A stretch of 64,000 nt of DNA from Selaginella moellendorffii (GCF_000143415.4 NW_003314266.1:60452-124451), one strand, 5' to 3'. Counted from the first letter of the stretch, positions 33,683 through 45,707 are shown. Made by a program: numbers and translations. The notes: generated by a model from the letters alone, not told the origin.

Positions 33683-34135
33683 ATGGCGAAGTGGAATGCA
33701 ACAGCTCGTGGACAGATCGCCGCTCCGATCGACAAGGTCTGGAAAATCACGTCCGATTTCGGGGGTCTGATGGAGTGGTGCGACACTGGCGCCATGAAAT
33801 CCTGCGAGATCGCGGAGGGCGAGAATGGGATTCCCGGCTGCGTGAGGAAGATCACGGCCGCATTGCCCGACAATGGAGGCAGCGCGGAGATTCTCGAGAC
33901 GCTGCTGGAGCTGGACGACGCGAATCACGTCCTGAAATACGAGATCCAGGCCCCGGAAATGCCCCTCCTCCATGCCACTCTCAAGCTTTTGGATCGCGAT
34001 GGGAGCACGGAGATCGAATGGGGCTACGAGGTCGATGCCGATCCCGCGGATCCGGCCAAGGAGCAGCAAATCGCCGACGCTGTTCTTGGAATCTACAATG
34101 GGGACATTGAAAATCTCAAGAAGATCGTCGAATGA
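33683..34135 (+). CDS. SRPBCC (Bet v 1/polyketide-cyclase-like) protein, copy 2
   Basis: Single exon, 150 aa, starting MAKWNATARGQIAAPIDKVW. It is almost the same as copy 1, with the same landmark segments (EGENGIPGCVRKI, LDRDGSTEIEWGYEVDADP, and a tail ending NLKKIVE). Most differences are conservative substitutions. The 3' flanks also match (atggggctcgatatgag... here versus atggggatcgatacgaa... after copy 1), so the duplicated unit was about 1.1 kb and included downstream sequence. Both copies are open and probably functional. The ligand is unknown. Confidence 0.85.
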   Translation: MAKWNATARGQIAAPIDKVWKITSDFGGLMEWCDTGAMKSCEIAEGENGIPGCVRKITAALPDNGGSAEILETLLELDDANHVLKYEIQAPEMPLLHATLKLLDRDGSTEIEWGYEVDADPADPAKEQQIADAVLGIYNGDIENLKKIVE

Positions 34136-34411
34136 GAGAATCAAGGCATTATTATAAAATTCTAGCGTTGCTTTTTTAGGGCTCTCCCCGGTTCCAGCCA
34201 GGGTTGGATCGATCGATCGGTTGCTTGGGCTAGCGAATTGGAGGCGCGATCTCACTGCCGCAGGCTCGATTTTTCCGGCGCTGCAAGATGGGGCTCGATA
34301 TGAGGTTTGCTTTGCTAGCTGAGAAAATGAAGAGAATTTTTCCCTTCGAAATTTTCTTCTCTGTTCTTCAGTAAGTTCCAGAGTCTTAGCGATCACGGCA
34401 ACGTTCTCGTG

Positions 34412-34885
34412 ATGAATTCAAGGCAAGAATGGCTGGCGAAGCTGGACGAGGCAAAGCGAAGCGGAAAAGTGGTAAATTTCTTCATCGCTTTCCTTTTCGT
34501 TTCTTTGAAAGAAAGCAAAGAAACTGTGATGCTTTGCGTGTAGATCGTCGTGGACTTTACAGCGACATGGTGTGGCCCTTGCAAGGCGATGGCTCCCATT
34601 TTCGTGGATCTCTCGAAACAGTTTGAGCAGCTCATCTTTGTCAAGGTCGACGTCGATGCGCTCAAGGCAAGTTTTTTCTTTTCTTTCTTTGTGCTTGTAT
34701 ACAGCGATCGATCGATCCATTGAAACTCTCTGCCTGGTTCTCCTCAGGACGTCGCTCAAGACTGGTCCGTCCAAGCAATGCCGACCTTCATCTTCATCAA
34801 AGACGGCAAGCTCCTGGACAAGATCGTTGGCGCAAACAAATCCGAGCTCCAGCGCAAGGCGGCAATGTACGCGACCGGAGGATAA
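34412..34885 (+). CDS. Thioredoxin, h-type
   Basis: Three exons, 34412-34471, 34544-34666 and 34748-34885, sum to 321 nt and give 106 aa. The active site is [14 protein letters not shown]; also present are [16 protein letters not shown] and the cis-proline loop [12 protein letters not shown]. It lacks a transit peptide and matches cytosolic h-type thioredoxins in order and length. The intron after 34666 has a GC donor (AAG|GCAAG). The N-terminus is conservative: in-frame sequence upstream (SLSDHGNVLV) resembles the usual thioredoxin h lead-in, so an additional 5' exon is possible. Role: disulfide reduction in the cytosol with NADPH-thioredoxin reductase. Confidence 0.88.
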
Positions 34886-35392
34886 TTGCCAGCATCCCAA
34901 TCGATCACCAAGCTCCCGAGCTCTCACATAAAACTCTCTATTCCAGATTATACATGACAATGCATACACTACACTTTTGAGAAAGTTGCAATGCTATGGT
35001 CAAAGAAGATGCTTCCTTTGCCTCAAAGAGAAGTCACAATCTATAGCTATAGATTTATCGATTATATCCTTTTAGCATCGCAAGAGATGCTACCACCACC
35101 TTGAGCTATGATTGATCCAATGATAGAAACACTGTAGGGGTTTAGAACACCTAAAATTCCTTGGTTGTTCGTGGTTCGTAGTAGCCAGTTGGCAAAGGCA
35201 CAGGCATTAATGTCTGCGCAATGTCCATCACATTTATCTCGCATGCGGTGAGTGAGAGAGGGATGTAAGAATTCCTGGCAGACCGGGCATCACGAACTCC
35301 ACAGTACTGTACTCCTCCTCTTCTCCTCGGCAGCGCTCTGCTAGATTGGAGCAGCGCGGAGCTTCTCTCGATCGATCGATAGCTCTACTGCA
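34886..35392. other. Intergenic region between thioredoxin and LTPG
   Basis: There is no supported gene. A 60-codon minus-strand ORF at 35062-35244 has protein-like composition, but I see no family or splice context for it. The last ~130 bp are the presumed leader of the lipid transfer protein gene. Confidence 0.35.
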
Positions 35393-36319
35393 ATGGGCTC
35401 GTCCGGGGGATTGATCTTCATCGCCGCCGCGGTCATGGCGGCGTCCGCGGCCACGATGATCCACTCCAAGAATGTGGATTGCACCGAGCAGATCGAGAAG
35501 ATGCAGCCGTGCCTGGCGTTCGTGGAGAACCAGGTGAGCATCCCCGGATCCGACTGCTGCAAGGCGCTGCTGTCCGTCCACTTGAACAGCCCGGTGTGCC
35601 TCTGCAAGCTCCTCTCCAGCTCCAGCTCCATGTCCTCTCCCGCCGGCGTTAACGTCTCCAGCGCGATGCTCCTCCCCAGCATCTGCGATGTCCACACCAA
35701 TGCCTCGCGATGCCCCGGTAAGCAATGCTAGCTCCTCGCGTGCTCGCGCGAGATTGATACTCTCTCTCTCTCTCTCTCGATTGGGTTCCACGATCTCATA
35801 GTTTCCTCTGCGATTGGGTTCTACGATCTCATCGTTTCATCTTGTTTTGTTTTGCTCGATTGGGTTCTACGATCTCATCGTTTCATCTTGCTTTGAGCGA
35901 TTGGGTTCCAGGATCTCATCGCTTCATCTTGCTTTGAGCGATTGGGTTCCACGATCCCATCGTTTCATCTTGTTTTGATCGATTGGGTGCCATCATTTCA
36001 TGTTTTGATCGATTGATCTCATCGTTTCATTTCTTTTGATCGCAGGACTTCTCGCTGGAGCGCCGGAGCCGTCTGATGGTAAGTTCTAGCTAGCATCATC
36101 CAGAAAACCATATGCTTACAAGCTCTGGCCCCTTGCAGGGAATCGCAAAGCTTCGTCCGGTGAGTAGTCGAGCTCTCTCTTGGGACAAAGAGAAGATATC
36201 GTTTTTTTTTTTGTGTGATTGTTCTTCCAGAGGATATAGCTTCCGGGAGCCAAAGGCTGGTCTGGAGCTGGATGTGGAGCACTGTCGCGGCGGTCCAGAT
36301 CCTTTTTTCCATGCTTTAG
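35393..36319 (+). CDS. GPI-anchored non-specific lipid transfer protein (LTPG type)
   Basis: Four exons (35393-35717, 36046-36078, 36139-36159, 36231-36319) sum to 468 nt, giving 155 aa. The N-terminus is a hydrophobic signal peptide. The eight-cysteine frame follows: C in VDCTEQ, C in MQPCLAF, the CC pair in GSDCCKALL, C-x-C in PVCLCKLL, C in PSICDV and C in SRCPG. The C-terminus has a short Ser/Gly/Pro stretch, then a hydrophobic tail (WMWSTVAAVQILFSML) expected of a GPI-anchor signal. LTPGs sit on the outer plasma-membrane face and move cuticular lipids or sporopollenin precursors; that role is inferred from the family. The tiny exons 2 and 3 (33 and 21 bp) encode only the linker. Intron 1 carries a minisatellite. 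Confidence 0.9.
35779..36041 (+). repeat. Intronic minisatellite, about seven ~41-bp units
   Basis: Units start gattgggttccacgatctc and continue with a block reading catcgtttcatcttgttttg. Length varies from about 30 to 48 bp, with truncated units at the 3' end. The array fills most of intron 1 of the LTPG gene and is preceded by a (CT)n run at about 35759-35778. It ends directly at the acceptor of exon 2. Confidence 0.85.
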
Positions 36320-36425
36320 AAAAGATAAAATCTACACAACAGTGTAATAGACAGTTCTAATACACCACACTGTCACTTACGCTTGCTATAGGTAGGTTTA
36401 GGGTTTATCCCTCCTCTTCTATGCG

Positions 36426-39400
36426 ATGGACGCGAGCGCGATGAAATCCGCGCTGCAGGAGCTCTTCGATCTGTATCTCGGGGTAGGATTTCTCACGATC
36501 TAGATGTAGCGTTGCCGATTTGCGCCGTTTCCAGCTCAATGCGCTCCTGTAGCGCCTCTAGTGCGATTCTAGTGTAGTGATTCCAGTTTCTAGCATGGAT
36601 TAGAGCTCACAGGAGAGGATCTCCGCATGTTTATATCGCTCACATCGTTTTTTTTTCCAGAGGAACTCTAGCGTCAAAGGCGAAGGAGCCGGAGGGAGAG
36701 AGAATGCGTAAGCGATCTAGTAGCTAGTCGTGGCTCTACCGTAACTTTGTTTCCCTTTTTCTTCGCTCTTGCAGGACTAAGCAACGAAAGAAAGCTTCCA
36801 CTAAACCGCATCCTCCTAACGAGCAGTTCCAGTCCGACTATCTTCTTCTACAAAACCAGTTCATGGTAGGCTTGTTCTTTTCTAGTTTCTCTATACGACG
36901 ATTCTTCTTGCAGGATCACAATCAGCTTCAAGCGATAACAGAGTCACTCGTTGCCATGTTGTTCATACAATGTGGAAGTCACGCTCCCCAAGCCGACTTC
37001 TTACTCTTTGCTCTCCGGACGCTTGCTAGAGCCGGGTTGCTGCGCTCGGATATGTTTCTACTCGCCTTCTTCCGGGCCGTGGCTATGGTGGAGTCGAATC
37101 CTGTCGCTGTGACGCAAGCTCAGTCTTCTCCTTTAGTCTCAACGTCTGGGGAACCATCGACTAATATCTTGGTGACACCGTCTTCGGCCAAGAGAGCATC
37201 GGTTTGGCTGCGTCCGCTGGTTTGCAACGTCATGGGCGCTGCTCTGGAGGCCGAGTTGAGGCCAGTAGCGTCTTTCGACATGCTTTACCTCACCGTGCAG
37301 TGGATCAACGACGTTGCTAGCGGAAGCGAGGGATCGCTCAAAGACGTAACTTGGCTAGACAATTGTCTCGAAGTTTTGCGGATGCTGATAGACGAGAGGA
37401 AATGCCGAGTGCCATTCTACGCTCTTCTGCACGACCAGACGTTGCTCCAAGCGGACTATTGGCCTGAGAATGAAGCGCTCCTGGGACTCTTTCTCGATCT
37501 GCATCGGAGGCGTGACAGGATTGCTTTACACATGCTGATGTTTGATCATCACTTGCAGTGTCCAACCTTTTCAACACTGAGATCCACAGCGTTGACTTAT
37601 GCAGGGGCGATGGGAGAAGCTCTGTATGGAGAGGTACTTTGTGTTTATTTTTCTATGTTTTTTCATTTCATTTGCGTGCGTGAATTGATCTTATGCTTCA
37701 CATGCATATAGATAAATAGATAGAACTTCTTTATTGAAAGTTGTTACGTTGTATGTGCAGGAAGTTGCTGCTTCCGTTCAGCGTGACAGCCTAGATTATG
37801 AGAAGGCATTGCGGTGTCTTAAACACGGCCTACGAACAAATCCATCCGCCGACATTTGGAGGCGTGTTTTGGTATGTGCTCCACGGCACCGGCAGCAGCA
37901 GCAGCCTGTCCCTCCCAGACCGGGGCCTAACACTTCGTGGACACAGCCGGGGCTAGTTTTTAACTCGGAAATGACTTGCGAGGCTGTAGTGGAAAGAATT
38001 ATGGATCTTATGCAGCCTATTTCTACGGGTAGGGGATTTTATCATATTTTCTCATTGTGAATGATATCTTGTCTAGATGGTTCCAGGGAGCCCTGCCTTC
38101 AGCGCGACATCCACAACAGAGTCGGGGAGATGGCAGGAATGGCTCAACTTTGCTGACTTGTTCTACTATTTTATGCGGAGAGGCTACCTGGATTTTCTTG
38201 AGTTTATTGAAAAGCTGGCCGGGGCTTTTGCAAGTGGAGAGCAGAGTATACAACGGAGCAATCATGTCACCTGGTTGCTTGCACAAGTATTTCGCCTCGA
38301 AACCGTCACACAGGCTCTGAGTGAGGACGAGGACTCGAGAAAGGTCGCCTCGTTTTCGTTTTCTCTTTTTCCTTCTTACAACTTGTATGTTCCAGGTGGA
38401 GACTGCTCAAAAGATACTGTCGTTTCACATGGCCGACCGCTCCGTGGATCATAGCAATGCTGTATCTCCTCAGGCGAAGCTTTTGGATTACGTGGGAAGC
38501 AGTCAGATTTTACGACTCTGGGCATTGAATCGAACTGTGATGGAGCAGTTGGTCGGTAATCGAATGCCAGAGCACATTCAGAAAGGGAAAACAATTGATG
38601 AATGGTGGAAGAAAGTTTTGAAAGGTATTTCCTTGTTAGTGTAGTAAACTTCATCTTATTTTGTGTTTCTTTTGTCTATCTTTTTCTTCCAGGAGAACGC
38701 TTTCTAGACTATGCAAACCTGGATGACAACTCCATGGGAATGGTGTGGGTTTTATCACACACCATGACGCAACCCGTGGCTGACGCTGTGATGAATTGGA
38801 TGCGGTCCAACGGCGTGGGGGAGGTTCTTGTTGGAAATGAAAGAATAGCGGTGGTTCACGAGACAAGCCCGCTTCCGATTGCCATGCTGTCTGGGTTATC
38901 TCTTCATCTTTGCATGCGGCTTATACAACAAATTGAGGAACAAATATTTGCTGGTCAGGTACGGCGCTTTTTGCTTTTTTATGTTTTGTTGTCTAATACC
39001 TTCTGCCAGATGGTACCAAGCATAGCAATGCTGGAAACGTACGTGCGCTTGCTTCTTGTCGCACCACAGACATTATTCCAGCATCACCTGAACGTAAGTT
39101 GCTGAACGAGATAGACATGAGCTGAACATATTGAATTAACAGGGAATGATGCAAAAGTACCAAAGCGGTGCAGCAAAAGCAGGAATTTCGCTTATTCTTC
39201 TTGAGCTTCTCAACTATCGTTTGATGCCCTTGTACAGGTAAGTCTTCTTTCGTCTTTGTTTAGTTTAGCAAGTACTATGTATGTACAGGTTCCATGGAAA
39301 ACTGAAGCAGCTAGTGTTTGATATGGCTAAGATTATAATTCCAATGAAGGCCAAACGTGGAGACCACCGACTCTTCCGTCTTGCAGAAAACCTTGGAATT

Positions 39401-42292
39401 AACCTTGTTCTTTCAATGAAAGAAGTTTTGCTTATAAAGAAGGAGAAGGTAAAATGCATCTCTGTCGCTGCAATTGTTATACTCTGCTTCTGATATTTCC
39501 AGGGTGCCACGACGGAATTCACGGAAACTTTGAACCGAATTATGGTAGTAAGTCTCGCTATTACTATCAAGACCCGGGGCATTGCAGAATTCGAGCAGCT
39601 ACTTGTTCTACAAACTGCGTTAGAGCAAATACTTGCGAATAGTAAACATACATGGTCAGAGAAGACAATGCGGCACTTCCCGCAGACGCTTCGTGAAGTT
39701 CTCGCTTTAAGATCTGATGGAAGACTGCTAACTCTTCAAACTTGGCAGCAGGTTGGCTGACATATCATTTTTCGTAATTTTAACGTTCAAGTTTTACAGG
39801 TTGAGACTACTGTTTTGCACCAGTGTCAACAGCTTCTTGCTGGTGACCCAGCATTTGCCATGTCCTTTGTAAATCACAGTTTTCCGCCACACCGTCCGTT
39901 CCTCTGTGCCGCCGCCTGGGTTTTGATGGATTGCCGTCCTGAGAATTTCAACTGTGGAAATCTTGTACGTGATAGTGATGTTTTCACAGCTGCTAACTTG
40001 TACATTTGTTGCAGGGTAAGGCTTTGAAAGAGCTGTCACCTGAAGACGTAACCTCGAATATCTACATGCTTGTTGATATCCTACTTCATCATATGCACCT
40101 CCAGCTACAGCACGGACACTCGCAGCAGGTAAATTCTTGATAATTTTTTTCCACTTTTGTGACAAGTTTGGGTTCTGCAGGATCTTCTGTTGAGGGCCAG
40201 TGCTACTTTAACTTATCTCGTATGGTCCCAGGAAATATTACCATTTGACATACTGCTTTTGGCGCTGCTAGACCGTGACGATGACATTCATGCGCTACGA
40301 CTAGTGGTATGCTCATTTGTGGTTTCTCCTCTCACCATATCATGCTGATTGCAGGTTAGTTTGCTCCTTGATCGCAAGGAGTTTCAGCAGCTTAGAGTTC
40401 AGAATTACTGTCGGCAGCATGGTCAGCAGGAGCACTGGCTGCATCCGGGGCCTTTCCAACGTGTAGAGCCGCCACAGGCCCTTGGAAATCACTTGGCTGG
40501 AAAGGAGAGGTATGATTGAGTATGGCTACTTGGTCACGTTGGTTCACTGTTTATTCTAAATGATGATTCAGGTACCCTGTATTCTTCGATGACATGGCTT
40601 TGCGCGCCTTGCCTGTCATCCACCTTGTTGTCTACCGCCTGATAGAAAACGACGCCACGGACACCGCAGAACATGTTTTGACTGCATACTCTCCTTTGCT
40701 ACGTTACCATCCTACTCGTTTCACATTTGTGCGTGATACTCTTGCGTACTTCTATGGTCATCTGCCGAACAAGCTTATCTTGAGACTGCTGAGCAGCCTA
40801 GACATTGCGAAGGTAACAAGTTTCTATTGACTTTCCAGATGCATTATGAATCCGAGGTGCTTTTAACCAGATGCCGGTGTCGGAGGCGTTTATTCGGATA
40901 CTCAACACTGGAACGCCTCCATATGACTACTACGTAACAATGCTCTTGAATCTGGTAAACAACGTAATCCCCTCGTTCACTAACAAGCCAAGAACGTCAT
41001 CCCCGACAATGGAAAGTTTTTGCACGACGCGATCAACTACGCCTGGCAAGAGCCCGGCATCATCCACCAATTCGGCTGACAATCACAAGGCGTTTTATCA
41101 CCACCAGGATCCTGGAAGCTACTGCCAACTTGTCCTGGAAACCTGTGTCATCGAGCTACTATCTTTGCCAACACCTCCAGCGCAGGCAGTAGCAATGCTC
41201 GTCCAGATAGCAGTCCGTGTCCCAACACCTCCTTCTCAGGCTTACGCCTCAGCTTCACAGTCAGCAGCTCCACGGAGTCCCCTGTTGCCAACGTCTCCTC
41301 CATCAGCATGCACGGCAGAAAGCTCCACTCCGTCTTCTACCTCCGTCTCAACCGGCCAAACGATCTCGCCTTTCATATCTCCGCAAGTGATCCAAGCTTG
41401 CGGCCTTCTCTTGGCTCAGCTACCTAGACAATTCCACGATGTGTTCTACAAGGAAGTGGCACGTATACTCAAGGACTGTTGGTGGCTCAAAGATCCAAAG
41501 AAAACTCCCAAGGAGATGGATGCTGCTTTCGGCTATTCGGTATGGGACCCCTCTTGGGCGGTTCAAGACGGGACGTCAAGTGTGATAGGTACAGAAACGA
41601 TCTTTTTGCTTCTTATTCCTTCTTTTCTTCTTTTTTTTTCTTTTTTTTTTTTGTGCTAATATCTTCTGTACAACTTTGTCAGGGAATGCGGCCGCTTTGT
41701 TCCATGCATTCACGGCCAACATATCTTTCGAGTGGCTTGAAAACACGCACGACGTCGTCAATTTGCAAAGGCCGATGACCACAGTTGCGCAGCTGCGGCT
41801 CGCGTTTCGGATGTTGGGACCGTTAGTGCCGCGCTTCGTGATCTCACGACCTCTGTTCGCAAAGGTGATACTTTTATATCGCATTCTAAAATCCTCTTTC
41901 TAACTTGTTTTCGCTACAGACTTTAGCTTTGCTATTCACAATGCTCGCAGAGGTGTTTGGCCGAAACGCCCAAGTTCACGACGTTACCGAAATCACCGAT
42001 CTAGTAGATTTCATGTAAGTTCTACTCTCCTCTTTTGCTTTAGATCGTATAAAAAACCAAACTTGATGTTTGTGTGTCCAGGCACCATGTTGTAATGCTG
42101 GAAGCACAGCAGGCCGGTGGAAAACCAAGGCCCGACACTCTCGGCCTCTGCAACAAAGCGGTGGAGCGCTTACATCCCGACGTACAACACTTGTTCCAGC
42201 ATCTTACGGTAGATCCCCAGCGATCGATTTACGCTGCCACTCATCCCAAGATCGCTCAAAGGCCACTCTCATGCTTCGCTACAACAACGTAA
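36426..42292 (+). CDS. MED23: Mediator complex subunit 23
   Basis: Twenty-one exons sum to 4530 nt, giving 1509 aa: 36426-36482, 36661-36707, 36775-36865, 36914-37633, 37761-38028, 38087-38343, 38396-38624, 38693-38958, 39010-39093, 39143-39237, 39289-39448, 39503-39751, 39800-39964, 40015-40128, 40181-40306, 40355-40509, 40572-40812, 40871-41588, 41683-41864, 41920-42014, 42082-42292. Length and helical composition fit plant MED23. Recognisable segments include LFDLYLG, DHNQLQAITESLVAMLFIQC, WQEWLNFADLFYYFMRRGY, RSNHVTWLLAQVFRLETV, IDEWWKKV and MHMLMF-type helices near LHMLMFDHH. The protein is a nuclear tail-module subunit of the RNA polymerase II co-activator. The 39-residue Pro/Ser region in exon 18 is variable. 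Exon 6 starts at the second of two acceptors (see findings). A first ATG five bases upstream (36421) is out of frame. Confidence 0.92.
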
Positions 42293-42388
42293 AGAACACA
42301 CACACAGTACTACTATCAATTTAGGTACTTCTAACCTCTCTTTTTTAATTTTTTTTCGGTGCTCAAAGTAACACTTCTTTCTTTCGCT

Positions 42389-44027
42389 CTAGACTTTGAA
42401 AAACCGCCCGCCTTTCTGTCCAACTCCCGTCCCAGCGAGGCTGGCAGCGAGGAGAGATCTCGTATCAGGCCGCCACTTAAACTCCTTCAGCGAAGCAAAG
42501 CAATTCGCGAGAGCTGGGCTCACCTCCGAGTCCCGGATGCTGTCGCAGAACGTCACTCGCAGCCGCTGGAGATCTTTCCAAGCCATCACCGCCGCCTCCA
42601 ACCCGCTGGTGGTCAGAAGCGAGCATCCCTCGAGCGAGAGAAGCCGAGTCTTCCTGGCGCAGAGAAAGACAACGTTAATCACAAGCTCGCCATCAAAGCT
42701 CTAAAGGCTCTTACCTGCATTTGCTCGCCATGCTAAAGGTCTCGTCTTCCAGCCCCCAGCAATCGTTAAACTCGAGCTCCCTCACGTTTCTACACACGCT
42801 CAGCAGCGCCGCGAAGCCCAGCCGGTCGCGAAGATCACACTTTGCGAGCTTGAGACAGTCCAGCGCCGAGCAGTGGCCGAGGTACTCCGGAGGCCCCGGG
42901 TCTACGTCGATGTTCCGGCAACTCACCAGGCATAGCTTCTTCAAACACGAACATTTCGACAAGGCAGCGATCCAGCCTCTCTGGAATCCTTTGGTGGACA
43001 GCGTCAGCTCCTCGAGCATGAAGCAGCACTGGCCGATGGCAGCGATGCCGTGGTAGCTCGCCTCGCAGCCCATGAGCTCGAGCTTGACGATTCGGCTAAA
43101 CCGGTTGGCTAGAACAGTGAGGCCGATGTCCGTGAAAGTGCCCAAGTAGTGCTCCGTGACGAGGCCGACAAGTCTCACTATTTGGAGGTGGCGGCACGCG
43201 GACATGGCCGTGAGGGCCTCGTCTGTGCACTGGAGGAGCTCCAGCTCTTGCAGCATCGGGCAGCTCCGCGCGACGTACGCAAGCCCGGCCTCGATCTCCG
43301 CCACCATTTTGGACGATGGTGCTCTCTCGGACGAGAGCGCCACCACCTTTGACGAGGCGCGATCCGACGAAAGCGTCACCACGGCAATTGGCTGCTGCTT
43401 CTTCTCCTCCACCGCCGCCCTGGAATCGTCGAAGACGCGAAGAAGACCCTTGATGGATCGCTCCCTGTAGACGTCCTTGAGGGACAATCGCTGCAAACCT
43501 GAGAAGCTATCGCCGAGGATCTTGAGACCGCTGTCCAGGGCGGCGGGGGAGAGCTCGTGCTCTTGGATGCATCGCTCCACCGGGAAGATGTCCACCACGT
43601 CGGGCGTGAGGGGCAGCGTGTAAGAGCCGTGCGTGAGAAGCACCGCGGAGCAATTCCTGGGGACGAGCACGCTGGCCTGCGTCAAATCCAAGTCGGTGAG
43701 ATTGGGAAACCTTGCCTTCAATCGCCCGCTCTCGAGGTAGCTCCACTCGTGGAGCTTGAGGGATCGGCGCAGGAGGCCGTGGAGCCGAAGCCAGCGCTTG
43801 CAGACGAGCGAGCAGGGATACGGCGACGATCCCCCGGGCAGCCGGGCGAGGATGCTGAGGAGAATTTCGTCGGTGAGGAGGGCGGTGAGATCCGCCCCGG
43901 CCAGGAATTTCGCGGGATCGATCTTGTTGCCCAGGCCCTTGCCCCTGATCTGGTGATGATGCTGCTGCATCGCCAGATCGATCTGCGAGGATTGGGATCC
44001 CTCTCCAGGCGCGCCTTTTTGACACAT
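42389..44027 (-). CDS. F-box/LRR (RNI-like) protein
   Basis: Two minus-strand exons, 44027-42715 and 42653-42389, sum to 1578 nt, giving 525 aa. The F-box is at about residues 35-75 (DEILLSILARLPGGSS ... LVCKRWLRLHG). A WSYLESGRLKARFPNLTDLDL segment and about nine leucine-rich repeats follow (LTVLANRFSRIVKLELMGC, CCFMLEELTLSTKG, and similar). This arrangement matches the Arabidopsis F-box group of At5g07670/At5g51370. Such proteins are substrate receptors of SCF ubiquitin ligases; the target is unknown. The open frame extends upstream to 44570, but the sequence there is leader-like. The ATG at 44027, 30 codons before the F-box region, is the conservative choice. It is convergent with MED23, with the two stops 97 bp apart. 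Confidence 0.85.
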
Positions 44028-44665
44028 GAAAGGAAACTCTCTTCGGTGCGCGCGCTCCCTCCGCCAATGCGGCCTACAATCGCATCGATCGATCGAATTC
44101 CACGGCCGTGGCGTGGGAAATCCCCGCGCTAGAACCCTAGCGCCATAGCCCGGGCGGCCCCTTTCCCTCTTTGCTTGCTCTTTCAAACCCTGGGACGCGT
44201 GACAAGCCGCCCAGCGGAAAAAACAAATGCCACAACACTGTAGAGAGAAAAAAGAAGAGAGATGCAATGCTTCGCTTCGTGGCGACCGTTGGATGCGCTC
44301 AAACCCGACGGCCCAGATGCGTCCAAATCCGGGCGTACGCACGCCGAGATTTGTACAAGCTAGATTGGACGAATATCCTCGCAAAGCTGGAAGGAATATT
44401 TCACGCTTTTCTAGCTTAACCGGTAATGGTTTAAAACGGACTCTCTTCCGAAATCCACCTCCTTGAAAGCTCCACTCAACTAAACGGATCAAGGCTTGTC
44501 TATCGGATGGACTGTCGCTACTCCAAAACTTAGCGATCGATCGATTGATCTGCGAGAATGGAAATATCAAAGTAGCTAAGCGATCGAAACGAGCTGCCTA
44601 CCACTATAAATCCAGCCATACCTCTGAAAGAAGAGTTTTTTCTCCTCTTTTTTGTGCTCGACCAC

Positions 44666-45707
44666 TCACTCCTCGTCCCTCTCAGATCTTACAGTCTCCA
44701 CGAGCTCATTGATGGCAAGCACGGCCTCTTGCAGGGATGTCACAGCTTCTTTATGAGCGGCCAGGTACTCGGCCTCGGCTTGACACTCCTCCAGGCCGGA
44801 GATGGCACCATCCAGCTCTGCCGGGGTGCAACACAAGTTACACGCCTCAGGTGGAGCGACTCGCCTTTGATCGGTGGCTTGACGCTCGCTGGGGTGGCCT
44901 GCTCGTTTCAAGATCTGGAGGGTCGCAGTCTGCAAGAGTAAAGCATTAATTCACCCGAAAGAATTCTCGCTTTTAAGAGAACGAAACTAAAACCTGGGAG
45001 AATGGAAACAAGGAAGGATTTGTAGCGAGGAACTTTTAAAGCATTCAAAGAAAGTTCGAAAAAAAAACAGAAAAGATAAAAACGAAGCTTTTAAGAGACC
45101 AAAACTTAAGCCTGGAAGTGGAATGGAAACAAAGCTAGGGAGGGATTTCTGGCGAGGCATGAAGAAACAAAAACTTGAAAGCAATCAAAACTGTGAAACA
45201 AAAAGAAAGCTCTTTGTCTACTTTACCATCTGGAGCTTTTTCTTCTCGTGAGACTGCACGGCCTGCAATAACACCGCGAGGTCCTCCCTGGAGCACGCAG
45301 GATCTCGCAACGCAGCTTCGATTTCAAGCACCTAGAGATTTTGGCAGCATGGCACATGACAAGAACACAAAAATTAAGAATTTCCAAGGAAGAGGAAAAA
45401 AGGAACTTTGTGGATGGAGGGATTGATTGCCGCTCATGCCTGTCTGGAACACTCATTAAATTCCACTGTCACTCTGCCGCAAAGCTCCTTGTAAGCCAGC
45501 TCCGCATTAGAACGAAGATAATCTGCAAAACCCCTGGCCAGTAGCTAGAGTGTCACTGCTTGGACGAAATCGCAAGAATTTCCACTGATCAACTACGATC
45601 GAGACGGCGCAAGCAAAGATATAGCATTACCTCTGGAGCTCCGTGTAGATCGTTGCTCGCCGCTCCTGGATCTCGAGAAACCGGCGAAGGAGCTCCTTCT
45701 CGGCCAT
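44666..45707 (-). CDS. REX1-B domain protein (putative DNA-repair protein)
   Basis: Four minus-strand exons (45707-45631, 45533-45440, 45331-45227, 44929-44666) sum to 540 nt, giving 179 aa. The conserved part begins ELLRRFLEIQERRATIYTEL and continues with GFADYLRSNA, VTVEFNECSRQVLEIEAALR and LLQAVQSHEKKKLQMTATLQ. This matches the 'required for excision 1-B' pattern, first defined by a Chlamydomonas DNA-repair gene. The exon-2/exon-3 intron has an apparent GC donor (CAG|GCATG). The C-terminal ~85 residues are less conserved, with an NLCCTP motif and a helical end. Biochemical role is unknown; a DNA-repair function is inferred from the Chlamydomonas mutant of that family. Confidence 0.75.

Noticed and set aside
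33557-34396. 279-codon minus-strand ORF overlapping SRPBCC copy 2
   Set aside because: It is the mirror of a GC-rich conserved coding frame on the plus strand. Its sequence has no family signature, and a similar mirror ORF lies opposite copy 1 (32491-33510).
35062-35244. 60-codon minus-strand ORF with protein-like composition
   Set aside because: Too short, no family, no adjacent exons. Kept only as a remark in the intergenic entry.
35779-36041. Regular repeats considered as a CRISPR-like array
   Set aside because: Units are directly adjacent without unique spacers, vary in length, and lie inside a plant intron.
44028-44570. Upstream in-frame extension of the F-box/LRR protein
   Set aside because: The sequence is leader-like and lacks conservation with the family. 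The ATG at 44027 places the F-box at the usual distance from the N-terminus.
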